Part shown: in pieces, positions 15,992 through 23,508 of the stretch
How the letters are laid out: every line of letters starts with the position of its first letter
How positions within the stretch are numbered: position 1 is the stretch's first letter
NCBI RefSeq assembly: GCF_900090325.1
Contig: NZ_FMHW01000001.1
Location: forward strand, 1 to 31,618
Reading direction: 5' to 3'
DNA from: Micromonospora pallida
Lineage (GTDB): Bacteria > Actinomycetota > Actinomycetes > Mycobacteriales > Micromonosporaceae
Length of the DNA stretch: 31,618 nucleotides
The notes under the pieces: model-generated
Databases searched by the model: none
Seen by the model: only the letters and a program-made list of their open reading frames with translations
What the model was told of the DNA's origin: nothing
Made by a program: the position numbers and the translations under genes

Positions 15992-16198
15992 TCAGCCCTC
16001 CACCGGCGCGGCTTGCGCCTGCTTGGCGGCCCAGGCGATGCACTCGTCGTGGGAGTAGCCCGCTGGCTGCCGCTGCCAGGTGTACGCCTCGCCCTTGTAG
16101 ACGCCGCGGCGGCAGTACTTGCAGGTGGTGAGGTAGGTGGTGGTGTTGCCGCTGGGCTTGAGGCTGGTGAGTGCGGTGGTGGGTCGGATCCGGGGCAC
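15992..16198 (-). CDS. Small zinc-finger-like hypothetical protein
   Basis: 68 aa, GTG start at 16198, three bases after the previous stop. Contains TCKYCRRGVYKGEAYTWQRQ followed by PAGYSHDECIAWAAKQA: Cys-x2-Cys plus a His-x2-Cys pair 22 residues later would make a single zinc site. Similar 'CxxCxxxIxkGExY...HxxC' modules occur in many actinobacterial and phage proteins that handle nucleic acids. Part of the early operon. Confidence 0.65.
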   Translation of the reverse strand: MPRIRPTTALTSLKPSGNTTTYLTTCKYCRRGVYKGEAYTWQRQPAGYSHDECIAWAAKQAQAAPVEG

Positions 16199-16201
16199 CG
16201 G

Positions 16202-16933
16202 TCAGCCCTCCTGCTGGTCGAGGGCCGCCAGGACGGCTTCAACGCACTTCTCCCACACCGACAGCGGCACGAACGGCCCGATGTCCAGCAGGGTGCGGGT
16301 GAGGGCGTTGAAGACCAGGGCGTGACGGCGGCGGGCGGTCGCCTCGTCGTCCTGCGCGCGGGGCCCGGCGGAACCGAGGGCGGCGGCCTTCGCGCGGTCC
16401 GCCATGCCGGAAAGCAGCTCGGCCAGCGCAGCGCGCATCTCGTCGTCGGTGGGCTCGGGTGCGATTTTCCGGGCGCACGCCTTGATGGTGCGCTTACGGG
16501 CGGCGCGTGGGCCGGTGCCTCCTACGTCGCCCATTTCCTCGGCCCATGCCCACAGTAGGTCGCTGGCCTCGGTGAACGCCTGGCGCTTGGCCTGCTCCAG
16601 TGCGGCTCGCGCCTGGTCGCGTTCGGCGGTGAGGGTGGCGATTTGCCGGTCGCGGTCGTACATCTCGGCGAGTCGGCCGGTGGCGAGGAGTCGGGCGGCG
16701 TCGCGGTCGCGGCGGAGCTGCTCCGGCTCGTCGTGCACCGGGAGGGGTCGGCTGGCGACCGGGGCGTCTCCGGCGTCGTACGGGGCCGCGTCGGCGGGCT
16801 GCTGGCCCAGGTCGAGCTTGCCGAACGGGGCGAGCTGTCCGGCGCCCTCGCGGATTAGGCGTGCGTTCCAGTGCTCGCCGGGAAGCTCGGTGCCGGTGGG
16901 CATGGCGCGGGTGTCGGGGGTCTGGTCGGTCAC
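16202..16933 (-). CDS. Hypothetical coiled-coil protein
   Basis: 243 aa; GTG start at 16933 with strong GGAGG six bases upstream. N-terminal 80 residues are Pro/Gly-rich; residues about 75-125 form a charged coiled coil (RRDRDAARLLATGRLAEMYD, TLTAERDQARAALEQAKRQA). A helical C-terminal half follows (DDEMRAALAELLSGMADRAK, WEKCVEAVLAALDQQEG). No catalytic motif seen. Common type of uncharacterised early actinophage protein; role unknown. Confidence 0.65.
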   Translation of the reverse strand: MTDQTPDTRAMPTGTELPGEHWNARLIREGAGQLAPFGKLDLGQQPADAAPYDAGDAPVASRPLPVHDEPEQLRRDRDAARLLATGRLAEMYDRDRQIATLTAERDQARAALEQAKRQAFTEASDLLWAWAEEMGDVGGTGPRAARKRTIKACARKIAPEPTDDEMRAALAELLSGMADRAKAAALGSAGPRAQDDEATARRRHALVFNALTRTLLDIGPFVPLSVWEKCVEAVLAALDQQEG

Positions 16934-16946
16934 GGTGTCCTCCGGG

Positions 16947-17177
16947 TCAGGCGCGGGTGCCGTGGGTGGCGTAGACGGTGGGCTCGGTCGGGGTGCCGGT
17001 GGACGTCTGCGCGCCGCCGGGCGTGGACTGGTAGGCGGCGGCGTGGAGGGCGTCGCACAGCCGGCCGAGCGGGTCGTCCTGGGGGGCGTCGTCGACGAGG
17101 TGCTGGTGGAGGGTGGCCAGCTCGGTGGGGCTGTAGGCCGTGGCGAGGGCGTCGGCGAGGGCGGTGTCAGCGGGCAC
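16947..17177 (-). CDS. Hypothetical small protein
   Basis: 76 aa, GTG start at 17177 overlapping the upstream gene by 11 bases. Helical N-terminus (ALADALATAYSPTELATLHQ, HLVDDAPQDDPLGRLCDALH) and a Thr/Pro-rich C-terminus. No family recognised. Supported by coupling to its neighbours in the early operon. Confidence 0.55.
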   Translation of the reverse strand: MPADTALADALATAYSPTELATLHQHLVDDAPQDDPLGRLCDALHAAAYQSTPGGAQTSTGTPTEPTVYATHGTRA

Positions 17178-17367
17178 GGTGGGTCTCCTCGAGTTCGTGG
17201 CGGATGGCTCGTGCGCGGGCGGGGGTGACGTAGGGGTACTGCCGTCCGAGGGCTTCGTCGTCGTCCTCGGGGGCCGGCGGGGGGACGTGGGCCTGGGCGC
17301 GTCGGATGGCCTCGCGGGCGCTGGCCCTGGCCCGCTTCATGCCGGGCGTCAGGTGTCGGGTGGTCAT
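17167..17367 (-). CDS. Small basic hypothetical protein
   Basis: 66 aa, ATG start at 17367 overlapping the stop of the replication-initiator-like gene (ATGA). Basic and helical: TPGMKRARASAREAIRRAQA, then an acidic Pro-rich link and TPARARAIRHELEETHRAR. No domain recognised. Its immediate coupling to the initiator-like gene suggests a helper in replication (an analogy to helicase loaders, which lambda and similar phages place after the initiator), but it is very short and shows no motif for that. Confidence 0.55.
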   Translation of the reverse strand: MTTRHLTPGMKRARASAREAIRRAQAHVPPPAPEDDDEALGRQYPYVTPARARAIRHELEETHRAR

Positions 17368-18221
17368 GCGCTGCTCCGGGTGTGGGTGGCGCAGGCGTTG
17401 CCGGCGATCGGGTCGACGGCGAGGGTGGTCTGCCCTTCGGCGTGGCACTGGAGGCAGAAGCCGAAGCCCTCGCGGGTGGGCTGCCGGTCGGAGTTGGTCA
17501 CCAGGCGGAGGTTCGGACCGCGACCGGGCTGCGTCTCGCGCGCGCGGTCGTGAGTAACGGTGGGAGCTTGCGGTGGTAGCTGTTCCGCCGGAGAGAGTGA
17601 GCTTTCAATCCCAGTCCCAGGCGCCGGAGGCGACTGGGGGCGCAGGGGGTCTGGGGGCAGCGTGCCCCCAGAGGGAGGTTCCTGGGTGGTTTCTCGGGTG
17701 GTTCCCGGACGGTTCACGGGTGGTTCGGGGGGCGCTGCGTCCGTACGTACGTCGTCAGGATCCGTACGTACGGACTCTGTGTCGGTACGTACGAACGCAG
17801 AATCCGTACGTACCGACTCTGCGTCCGTACGCTGCTTCTTCTGCTTGCGCCGGTACTCCCGCAGCCGGGCTGCCTCAGCCGCCTTCTTCTCATCGATCTC
17901 GGCCTCTAGCTGAGCCCGCTCAGCGGGGTCGCGCTTCTTGGTCATGTCGAGGTTCCAGCGGGGGGTGCCCCACCGGGTGGTGCCGTCGGGGACCAGGAGG
18001 CCGGCGGCCTCGAGCCGAAGCTCGGCGCGCTGGATCGTCCGCTCGTCGAAACCGGTGCGCCAGATGACGTCGGCGATGCTGGCGTGGGTGTCGCGGCCGA
18101 ACTCGTCGGCACGCTCGGCACGGGCGACGAGCACCGCGCGGGCCGTCGTGTCCGGCAGGCCGGCCTTTGTGCGCAGCATGGGTGCCTCGTCGAGGGCCCA
18201 CTGCACGGCCTGGTAGCTCAC
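17364..18221 (-). CDS. HTH replication-initiator-like (replisome organiser) protein
   Basis: 285 aa; GTG start at 18221 with AGGAG eight bases upstream. Residues 1-90 form a winged helix of the HTH_36 type (VQWALDEAPMLRTKAGLPDT, ADEFGRDTHASIADVIWRTG, FDERTIQRAELRLEAAGLLV). A charged helix follows (AEIDEKKAAEAARLREYRRK), then five exact heptads of the type VRTDxxx at about 131-161, encoded by 21-bp DNA repeats, a Pro-rich linker and a C-terminal zinc-like part (FCLQCHAEGQ, CATH). Phage initiators such as lambda O carry the origin inside their own gene, with the HTH domain binding the iterons. Domain type, operon position and the repeats make this the best replication initiator candidate in the window. 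No polymerase or primase gene is visible, so host replication proteins are presumably recruited. Confidence 0.7.
   Translation of the reverse strand: MSYQAVQWALDEAPMLRTKAGLPDTTARAVLVARAERADEFGRDTHASIADVIWRTGFDERTIQRAELRLEAAGLLVPDGTTRWGTPRWNLDMTKKRDPAERAQLEAEIDEKKAAEAARLREYRRKQKKQRTDAESVRTDSAFVRTDTESVRTDPDDVRTDAAPPEPPVNRPGTTRETTQEPPSGGTLPPDPLRPQSPPAPGTGIESSLSPAEQLPPQAPTVTHDRARETQPGRGPNLRLVTNSDRQPTREGFGFCLQCHAEGQTTLAVDPIAGNACATHTRSSA
17740..17835. repeat. Five 21-bp iteron-like repeats (candidate phage origin)
   Basis: Copies of TCCGTACGTACG begin at 17740, 17761, 17782, 17803 and 17824, exactly 21 bp (two helical turns) apart; the first four keep the self-complementary GTACGTAC core, the last is degenerate (TCCGTACGCTGC). 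On the coding strand they read GTA CGT AC(G/C) GA(C/T). GTA for Val and CGT for Arg are unusual choices here, where GTC/GTG and CGG/CGC dominate, and they are kept in nearly all copies while the spacer codons vary. This suggests selection on the DNA and not only on the protein. Confidence 0.7.
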
Positions 18222-18300
18222 CCGGTGCTCCTGATCTGCTGGTACTAGTCGGTCGGGGTGGCGGTCCGGGCCCCGGGGAGGTGAGGCCCGGACCGTACGG

Positions 18301-18588
18301 TCAGCGGGGCTCGGCGTCCGGCCAGCAGGCGTCCTCGGTGCACGCCTGGGCGCCGCGGTGGTCCGCCCACGCGGCGGAGAGCAGCGAGCACTCGTCGTCG
18401 TCCTGGGCGCACGCGGCCACCGGGACGGAGGACCTCTGTTCCTTGCCGAAGACGAACTTCCCGTTGGGCCGCTGGACGTACGTCGGCCGGTGGGCGACGG
18501 AGCCAGCACCGAAGGGCAGCCGGACGGCGACGGACGACCCGCCGTTGGTCAGCTCACGGGGCAGGCGGGGCATGGTCGTGGTGGTCAC
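18301..18588 (-). CDS. Hypothetical small protein
   Basis: 95 aa; GTG start at 18588 chosen for AGGAGA eight bases upstream, giving a 35-base overlap with the preceding gene. Sequence: MTTTTMPRLPRELTNGGSSV, then RLPFGAGSVAHRPTYVQRPN and GKFVFGKEQRSSVPVAACAQ, ending in an acidic part with three more Cys (DDECSLLSAAWADHRG, ACTEDACWPD). No known domain. Eighty bases separate it from the initiator-like gene. Confidence 0.6.
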   Translation of the reverse strand: MTTTTMPRLPRELTNGGSSVAVRLPFGAGSVAHRPTYVQRPNGKFVFGKEQRSSVPVAACAQDDDECSLLSAAWADHRGAQACTEDACWPDAEPR

Positions 18589-18742
18589 GATGGTTCTCCT
18601 CGGTCTGGTCGTGCCGGGTGGCCATGGCGACGAGCAGGACCCGGCGGCGGTAGGCGGTGTGCTCTGGGTGCTCCCGGGCGATCTCCTCCGGCCGCGGCCA
18701 CCGTTCGGCGATGACGGCCTGGAGCAGCTCGGCCCGGTTCAT
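18554..18742 (-). CDS. Hypothetical small protein
   Basis: 62 aa, ATG start overlapping the preceding stop (ATGA). Helical N-terminus MNRAELLQAVIAERWPRPEE followed by IAREHPEHTAYRRRVLLVAM and a His/Asp-rich tail (HRDHHDHAPPAP) that could bind metal. No family recognised; kept because of translation coupling on both sides. Confidence 0.5.
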   Translation of the reverse strand: MNRAELLQAVIAERWPRPEEIAREHPEHTAYRRRVLLVAMATRHDQTEENHRDHHDHAPPAP

Positions 18743-19116
18743 CAGCCGGTCCGGATGGAGGCGCGGCGGCGGGCCCGCTGGCGGGTGACGGTGCGCGTCG
18801 TGACGCCGAGCCGCTTAGCGATCTCCCGGGCGGACTCGCCGCGTGCGGTGAGTCGGTCGATCGCGGCGTGAATCTCCGGCAGGGTCATCTGCGCCGGTCG
18901 CGGACCGTCGACGGCCCGGTCCACGACGACCTCGTCGAAGCCGTGTCTGGGTGCGCGCTGGTTGCTGACGGACCCTCGGATGTAGCCGCGGCTCAGGTAG
19001 CCGCGATGGTTGGCGGCCTTGGCGGCGGCGATGGCCTCGGGGCAGCAGCAGCGCTGGTGGCGGCGTGCGCTGGCGGTGCCGTGCCTGCGGGCCGGACAGT
19101 CCGGTGTGGCGGTCAC
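18742..19116 (-). CDS. Helix-turn-helix DNA-binding protein with Cys-rich N-terminus
   Basis: 124 aa, GTG start at 19116 overlapping the preceding stop (GTGA). N-terminal motif DCPARRHGTASARRHQRCCC with PEAIAAAKAANHRGYL, a short Cys/His module common in actinobacterial HTH proteins, is followed by a C-terminal resolvase-like HTH: MTLPEIHAAIDRLTARGESA, REIAKRLGVTTRTVTRQRAR. The 'GES AREIAKRLGVTTRTVTR' segment is a clear recognition-helix pattern. Likely a transcription regulator within the early operon. Confidence 0.75.
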   Translation of the reverse strand: MTATPDCPARRHGTASARRHQRCCCPEAIAAAKAANHRGYLSRGYIRGSVSNQRAPRHGFDEVVVDRAVDGPRPAQMTLPEIHAAIDRLTARGESAREIAKRLGVTTRTVTRQRARRRASIRTG

Positions 19117-19313
19117 TGGTCTCCTCCGATCCTGCGTAGCTGTTCGGCTTGGGCGGCATCGCGGTCGGCCTCGAGGGCGGCGACCGCGGCCTGGTCGTGC
19201 ACCCCGTTGGCCTCGGGGAGACGGCACCGGTGGCAGCAGCCGGGCGTCTGGTCGGACTCCTGGTACGGGTGCGGGTCGGGGCGGCGGATCGTGGCGATCG
19301 TGCGGCGGCTCAC
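19113..19313 (-). CDS. Small Cys-containing hypothetical protein
   Basis: 66 aa, GTG start at 19313 overlapping the preceding stop (GTGA). The N-terminal half carries GCCHRCRLPEANGVHDQ, a possible Cys3His zinc knuckle; the C-terminal half is helical and charged (VAALEADRDAAQAEQLRRIG). No family recognised. Confidence 0.55.
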   Translation of the reverse strand: MSRRTIATIRRPDPHPYQESDQTPGCCHRCRLPEANGVHDQAAVAALEADRDAAQAEQLRRIGGDQ

Positions 19314-19612
19314 CGGACACCAGCCCGGACGGTGATGGTCACGGTGACCGGGGTCAGCGGCCCGCACTCGTGGTCGCCGTACGGCCGGCTGTACCGGGCA
19401 CCGCAGGCCCGGCAGGCGTACGACTCGTAGGCGGTGAGCACCTCCGGTCCGGGCACCGGTGCCGGCGCGGCGCCGGCCGTGAAGGTGGCGCACGTGGTGC
19501 AGTGCCGGCAGCCCTCCCAGGACTTCTCGCCCCACTTCAGGCCAGCGCGGTGGCAGGCCCGGACGTGCCCGCAGGTGCACATGAGCTCGAGGGCCGTGGG
19601 AGCTGCCATCAC
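19310..19612 (-). CDS. Zinc-ribbon protein
   Basis: 100 aa. The start may be GTG at 19612 (GTGA overlap with the preceding stop) or ATG at 19609; the two differ by one residue. Two Cys clusters: MCTCGHVRACHRA with CRHCTTC, and ACRACGARYSRPYGDHEC, separated by a Pro-rich linker. The second is a clear zinc ribbon. Probably nucleic-acid or protein binding; specific function unknown. Confidence 0.65.
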   Translation of the reverse strand: MMAAPTALELMCTCGHVRACHRAGLKWGEKSWEGCRHCTTCATFTAGAAPAPVPGPEVLTAYESYACRACGARYSRPYGDHECGPLTPVTVTITVRAGVR

Positions 19613-19872
19613 GCACCGCCCCGGATCCGGTCCAGCTCGTCGGCCAGCTCCCGGCGGAGCGCCTCCAGGTGGTGGATCTCGTCGCGCAGGGCCGGGATGT
19701 CGTCGGCGCAGAGCCGGGCGTAGAGGTTGACCGTCCAGGCTCCGGAGTCGCGGGCCTCGACGTAGGCGGTGTACCGCTCGCCGATGCCGTCGAGGTCGGC
19801 CGGGAGGCGAGGCGGCCCGGCCGGGGCCGGCGTGGTGCCGGCCCCGGGGAACAGCGGAATGACCTCAGCCAC
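19609..19872 (-). CDS. Hypothetical coiled-coil protein
   Basis: 87 aa with GTG start at 19872, giving an eight-base overlap with the preceding gene; an upstream in-frame start at 19908 is less likely. Pro-rich N-terminus (AEVIPLFPGAGTTPAPAGPP), then a helix (DSGAWTVNLYARLCADDIPA) and a C-terminal coiled coil (LRDEIHHLEALRRELADELD). No known domain. Confidence 0.6.
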   Translation of the reverse strand: MAEVIPLFPGAGTTPAPAGPPRLPADLDGIGERYTAYVEARDSGAWTVNLYARLCADDIPALRDEIHHLEALRRELADELDRIRGGA

Positions 19873-20134
19873 CGGACACCACCGCCGGCCCGCACTGCGG
19901 AGACTCACCAGACCGGCAGATCCGCTCCGTCAGGTCCATCTGGCCCTGGTTGTAGCGGTCCCACGCCTCCGCGCGCTCCGTGTGCGTGGTGCGGGCGTCC
20001 ATCAACTGGCCGCCGCCCACCTCACGCGGGTTGCGCGGGTCGTAGGAGTAGTCCTGCCAGTCCCGCCAGATCTGCTGGTGTGCCCCGCACAGGCCGGCGG
20101 GGGTCCGGCGGCTGAAGCGCGCGTACTCACCCAC
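19865..20134 (-). CDS. Hypothetical protein
   Basis: 89 aa, GTG start at 20134 overlapping the helicase stop by eight bases. Sequence GEYARFSRRTPAGLCGAHQQ, WRDWQDYSYDPRNPREVGGG, QLMDARTTHTERAEAWDRYN, QGQMDLTERICRSGE. It has CGAHQQIW and IC near the ends, possibly a single metal site. No family recognised. Coupled to the helicase gene, so co-expressed with it. Confidence 0.55.
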   Translation of the reverse strand: MGEYARFSRRTPAGLCGAHQQIWRDWQDYSYDPRNPREVGGGQLMDARTTHTERAEAWDRYNQGQMDLTERICRSGESPQCGPAVVSGG

Positions 20135-21914
20135 GGGACGCTCCGGCGGGCAGCGGGGCGGGCCAGGTGGCGCGGATGGCCGGGTTACACAGGAAGCAGT
20201 TGCAGCGCGACTTCTGGTCGGCCGCAGCCCGCTCCTGCTCCCGCTCGACGATCCCGGGCAGGCAGGCCATGCACAGGTCGCCGTGCATCGGCTCCAGGCC
20301 GGCAGCGATCTGCTCCTCGTCGGTCGCCCACTGGCAGCCGCCGGGGCACGGGCTGTTCTCGGTGCAGCCGCACCGGCGGCAATCCACGATCTCGCCGCCA
20401 CCGGCGTCGATCGGGTCCGGGGCGTCCGGCATGATCGCGGACTCCGGCCACCGCGGGGCCGGCGGCACCGGCGCCGCACCGGCCGGGCCGGCGTACCGGT
20501 CGATCCAGGCCAGCCCGTACCGGTCGAGCTGCCGCTGCGCCCGGGTCACCGCGACGTACGCCAGCATCGCCTCGTCCTCGGCGATCCGGTGCGTCCCGTC
20601 CTCCTGCTGGCGGGGCTCCGGGAAGTCGTCGGCGATCAGCACCGACCCCCACTCCCGGCCCTTGGCCTTGTGCGCGGTGCTGACCACCACGTCCGCGCGG
20701 TCCTCATCCACCAGGGCGTCACACACCCGGATCACCTCGCGGGTGCCGTGCTTGTCGATCAGCCGCACGAACACCCGCAGGTCGGACCCGCTCGCGTCGT
20801 GCTCGACGTACTCCTGGACCTCCGCCCAGCTCTGGAAGGCGAACAGTTCCGGGTGATCCGTCGGGAGCTTGGCCTGCAACCGCTGGGCGGCCTCGGCCAT
20901 CCGCCGGATGTCGGTGCCGCCACCGACGAGCGCGACCCGGCGGCCCTGGTCGATGGCGTCCATGACCCGCAGGACCGCCCCGCCGTTGGACCGGCACAGG
21001 ATCGCGTCCGGCTCGTCAACGGGCCCGACCCGGGACGGGATCCGGTCGTACCCGGTCAGCCGCAGCGGCGTTTCCAGCAGGGACAGCCACTTGTTCGCCT
21101 CCGCGGCGACCGCCGGCCCGAACCGGAAGGACTGGCTGAGCTGGAAGCGGCGGCCGTCGAAGCTGGCCATGGCGTCGGTCGCGCCCCGCCAGCCGTAGAT
21201 GGCCTGCGCGCGGTCGCCCACGAGGATCCGCTGCGCCGGCTGCCGCGACACCAGGCCGGCGACGGCCGGGTTGGAGTCCTGCGCCTCGTCCAACAGCACG
21301 TAGTCGGCGTGGATCACCGGGTCGGCAAGGATCCACATCTTCAGGTACATGTCGTGGGTGAAGCGCAGCCGGCCGTCGAGCTGGGTGAGGTCGGTGTCCC
21401 ACGCCTTCTGCGCGATGGGGATCAGGTACTTCGCCAGCTCTGCCTGGCCGGGCCGGTCGAGGCCGTTGACCAGCGGCACGTGCATCCGCTGGACCTCGCG
21501 GTCGTCGGAGTAGCAGAACCGCTGCACCGTCTCCCCGACGAGGCGGGCGAGCTGCTGAGGGGCGAGCATCGTCTCGCCGAGCTTCACCGGCTCGTTCAGG
21601 CCGAGGATGATCGCGGCCTGCCGAGCCGGAATGCGGGGCCCGTTGAGCCGGTGGGCGTACTGCCGGCCAACCGCCCCGTACGCGAAGGAGTGCGCCGTCT
21701 TGCAGGTGACGCTGCTCGGGAACTCCTTGGCCGCGTCGGTGGCGATGCTCTTGTTGTAGGCCAGGTAGGCGCCACGCCGGTTCGCCCGGTCGCGGGCCAG
21801 CATCTTCAGGGTGGACGTCTTGCCGGTGCCGGCACCGGCCTCGATGGTCAGGTCGTCGCCGGTGCGGGCGGCCTCGATGATCGCGGCCTGCTCGTCCGTG
21901 GGGGTATGGCTCAT
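20127..21914 (-). CDS. UvrD/Rep-family superfamily 1 DNA helicase with C-terminal zinc motifs
   Basis: 595 aa; ATG start overlaps the ATPase stop (ATGA). SF1A motifs: Walker A AGAGTGKTS (about 26-34), motif Ia NKSIA, motif II DEAQD (209-213), motif III GDRAQAIYGWRGA (233-245), motif IV QSFRFG, motif V VSTAHKAKGREW, motif VI YVAVTRAQRQ. It is shorter than cellular UvrD, with reduced accessory domains. After residue 510 a tail holds CRRCGCTENSPCPGGC (Cys at 512-527), CMAC (548-551) and CNCFLC (571-576), three Cys clusters for zinc. An ATP-driven 3'-5' helicase for phage replication or recombination is expected; pairing with the adjacent Sak4-like ATPase argues for recombination-dependent replication. 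Confidence 0.9.
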   Translation of the reverse strand: MSHTPTDEQAAIIEAARTGDDLTIEAGAGTGKTSTLKMLARDRANRRGAYLAYNKSIATDAAKEFPSSVTCKTAHSFAYGAVGRQYAHRLNGPRIPARQAAIILGLNEPVKLGETMLAPQQLARLVGETVQRFCYSDDREVQRMHVPLVNGLDRPGQAELAKYLIPIAQKAWDTDLTQLDGRLRFTHDMYLKMWILADPVIHADYVLLDEAQDSNPAVAGLVSRQPAQRILVGDRAQAIYGWRGATDAMASFDGRRFQLSQSFRFGPAVAAEANKWLSLLETPLRLTGYDRIPSRVGPVDEPDAILCRSNGGAVLRVMDAIDQGRRVALVGGGTDIRRMAEAAQRLQAKLPTDHPELFAFQSWAEVQEYVEHDASGSDLRVFVRLIDKHGTREVIRVCDALVDEDRADVVVSTAHKAKGREWGSVLIADDFPEPRQQEDGTHRIAEDEAMLAYVAVTRAQRQLDRYGLAWIDRYAGPAGAAPVPPAPRWPESAIMPDAPDPIDAGGGEIVDCRRCGCTENSPCPGGCQWATDEEQIAAGLEPMHGDLCMACLPGIVEREQERAAADQKSRCNCFLCNPAIRATWPAPLPAGASRG

Positions 21915-23212
21915 CCGGCCATCTCCATCTCGCGCTGCGCGGGCGGGGTCTGCTGGGCGATGAACGACTCGGTCCGCTCGATCACCCGGGCCACCTCGTC
22001 GTCCGTGAGGTCGTTGGTGCTGCCGACCGGCCGGTTGGCGATGTCGCTGACGTACGCCAGGCGCTCGTCCCGGTCGGTGATGTCGGCCTGGCCGAGGAGG
22101 GCGAACATCTTCCGGCGCTGCGGGTCGTTGCCCGGGTTCTTCGCCGGCGGGAACAACTCGTTCTTCCGGGCCTTCCACCGGCCCTGGATGTGCTCGGCCT
22201 CGGCCGGGCTGATCCGGCCCTCGTTGACCGCCTCGCCGGCGGCCCGCCACACCCGGCGGAGCCCGGTCTCGTCGCTGGCCTGCGCCAGGTCGTGAAGCAG
22301 ACCGGTGGCGGCCGCGGAGAGGGCAGCGGGCGGCCCGGAGGTCGGCCGGTTGGCCGGCGGCCCGGACACGGGACGGTCGTCGTCCGGCTCGGCCGGCTGC
22401 ATCGCGACCAGGTCCCGGACGTGCGCCTCGGCCGGCGCGCATTGCAGCGTGTCGAAGACGATGTTCTCGACCGTCCAGTTCCGCGCCAGCTCGATCGGGT
22501 CGTCGTAGCCGGGCCGGATACCGACGTGCACCGACCGGACACCGATCACCGTGCCCGGCTTCGACCGGTCCAGCCGGATCCAGCACGACACGTCGAAGCC
22601 GAGCGTCTTGTGGCCCTCGACCCGGTACTCGCGCTGACGCTCGATCGGCTTGCCGGCGTCGTCGAGGGCGGCTACCTCCTTGCCGCGGGCCGTCAGCAGG
22701 ACGATGCCCGGGAAGGTCATCAGGGTGGTCATCAGCTTGCGGTGGCGGGCACCGGCCTCGTTCCACAGGTCCATCGAGATCTTCGGCTCTTCGTCCGGGC
22801 CGAGGGGCTTCGCGTTGTACTTCCGGACCTTGACCTCGTGGCGGCGGCGGGCCTTGTCGGAGGCCCAGTCCTTGAGCAGGTCCCACTCGGCGGTCATCGA
22901 GTCGATGACCAGCACCACCGGCGGTTCACCGGCGGCGGCCGCGCGGGCGGCCTCGGCCTTGACGGCGTCGACAGCGCCCTGGATCTGCGCCCAGGTGCCG
23001 TTGTGCTCGACGACCAGGTAGTTCGCGCCGGGGATGGCGCCGTACTCGTCGGCGGCTCCCTCGCCGAGGTCGATCCAGTACATCTGGCCGATCCGCGGGG
23101 AGGTGGAGAACTGGGCGCAGGCCCAGGACTTGCCGGACTTCTCGCCGCCCTCGATGAGGATGAGCGGCCACGGGACACGGCCGGTCGGGCGGCGGGTCTT
23201 CAGGGTGGTCAT
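21911..23212 (-). CDS. Sak4-like RecA/AAA-family ATPase (phage recombinase type)
   Basis: 433 aa, ATG start overlapping the preceding stop (ATGA). Walker A EGGEKSGKS (21-29), Walker B VVLVIDSM with Asp104. The segments GQMYWIDLGEGAADEYG, KLMTTLMTFPGIVLLTARGK and EYRVEGHKTLGFDVSCWIRL follow the RecA-like AAA_24 phage nucleotide-binding family that includes Sak4 annealing proteins. A Pro-rich linker (about 280-300) leads to a separate helical C-terminal domain (TGLLHDLAQASDETGLRRVW, EAEHIQGRWKARKNELFPPA). It likely promotes single-strand annealing in phage recombination, usually with an SSB, which I do not find here. Confidence 0.8.
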   Translation of the reverse strand: MTTLKTRRPTGRVPWPLILIEGGEKSGKSWACAQFSTSPRIGQMYWIDLGEGAADEYGAIPGANYLVVEHNGTWAQIQGAVDAVKAEAARAAAAGEPPVVLVIDSMTAEWDLLKDWASDKARRRHEVKVRKYNAKPLGPDEEPKISMDLWNEAGARHRKLMTTLMTFPGIVLLTARGKEVAALDDAGKPIERQREYRVEGHKTLGFDVSCWIRLDRSKPGTVIGVRSVHVGIRPGYDDPIELARNWTVENIVFDTLQCAPAEAHVRDLVAMQPAEPDDDRPVSGPPANRPTSGPPAALSAAATGLLHDLAQASDETGLRRVWRAAGEAVNEGRISPAEAEHIQGRWKARKNELFPPAKNPGNDPQRRKMFALLGQADITDRDERLAYVSDIANRPVGSTNDLTDDEVARVIERTESFIAQQTPPAQREMEMAG

Positions 23213-23508
23213 GCGCTGGGTCCTTCGGTACGCGCGGTCTGGATGTCGTCGAGGCGGAGCCGGCCGGTGCGGTCGTCCGGGCCGGCCGGGAGCTGCCGGG
23301 TGGCCCACCAGCCGGGGGCGAGGGCCTGCCGGTCGGCCGGGTGCAGGGGCGACCAGTCGCCGGGCACGGGCCGGTCGATGAGGTGCCGCTCGCCGCGCCG
23401 GCCGTGGCTGGCCCGGTGGCGGCCGATGTAGCCGTCGGGGGCCGGCCCCACGGTGGGGGCCGGCACGACGGTGGGCTGCTGCTGGGTGGGGGCGTCGAGG
23501 TGGATCAC
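23209..23508 (-). CDS. Hypothetical protein
   Basis: 99 aa, GTG start at 23508 overlapping the preceding stop (GTGA) and ending in an ATGA overlap with the ATPase gene. N-terminus IHLDAPTQQQPTVVPAPTVG is Gln/Pro-rich; the remainder (PDGYIGRHRASHGRRGERHL, DRPVPGDWSPLHPADRQALA, DRTGRLRLDDIQTARTEGPS) is basic, with many Arg and His. No known domain. Tight coupling to the ATPase suggests a shared function. Confidence 0.55.
   Translation of the reverse strand: MIHLDAPTQQQPTVVPAPTVGPAPDGYIGRHRASHGRRGERHLIDRPVPGDWSPLHPADRQALAPGWWATRQLPAGPDDRTGRLRLDDIQTARTEGPSA

Noticed and set aside
17740..17835. CRISPR array or simple tandem repeat
   Set aside because: Only about 12 bp are repeated with 9-bp spacing, in frame within a coding gene; the spacing fits iterons, not CRISPR spacers.
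20283..22295. Very long open frame on the plus strand opposite the helicase and ATPase genes
   Set aside because: Composition is low-complexity Arg/Gly/Val-rich and it lies opposite genes with full helicase motifs; a GC-bias shadow. The same applies to 4667-6382, 8323-9819, 9883-11154 and 11036-12493.
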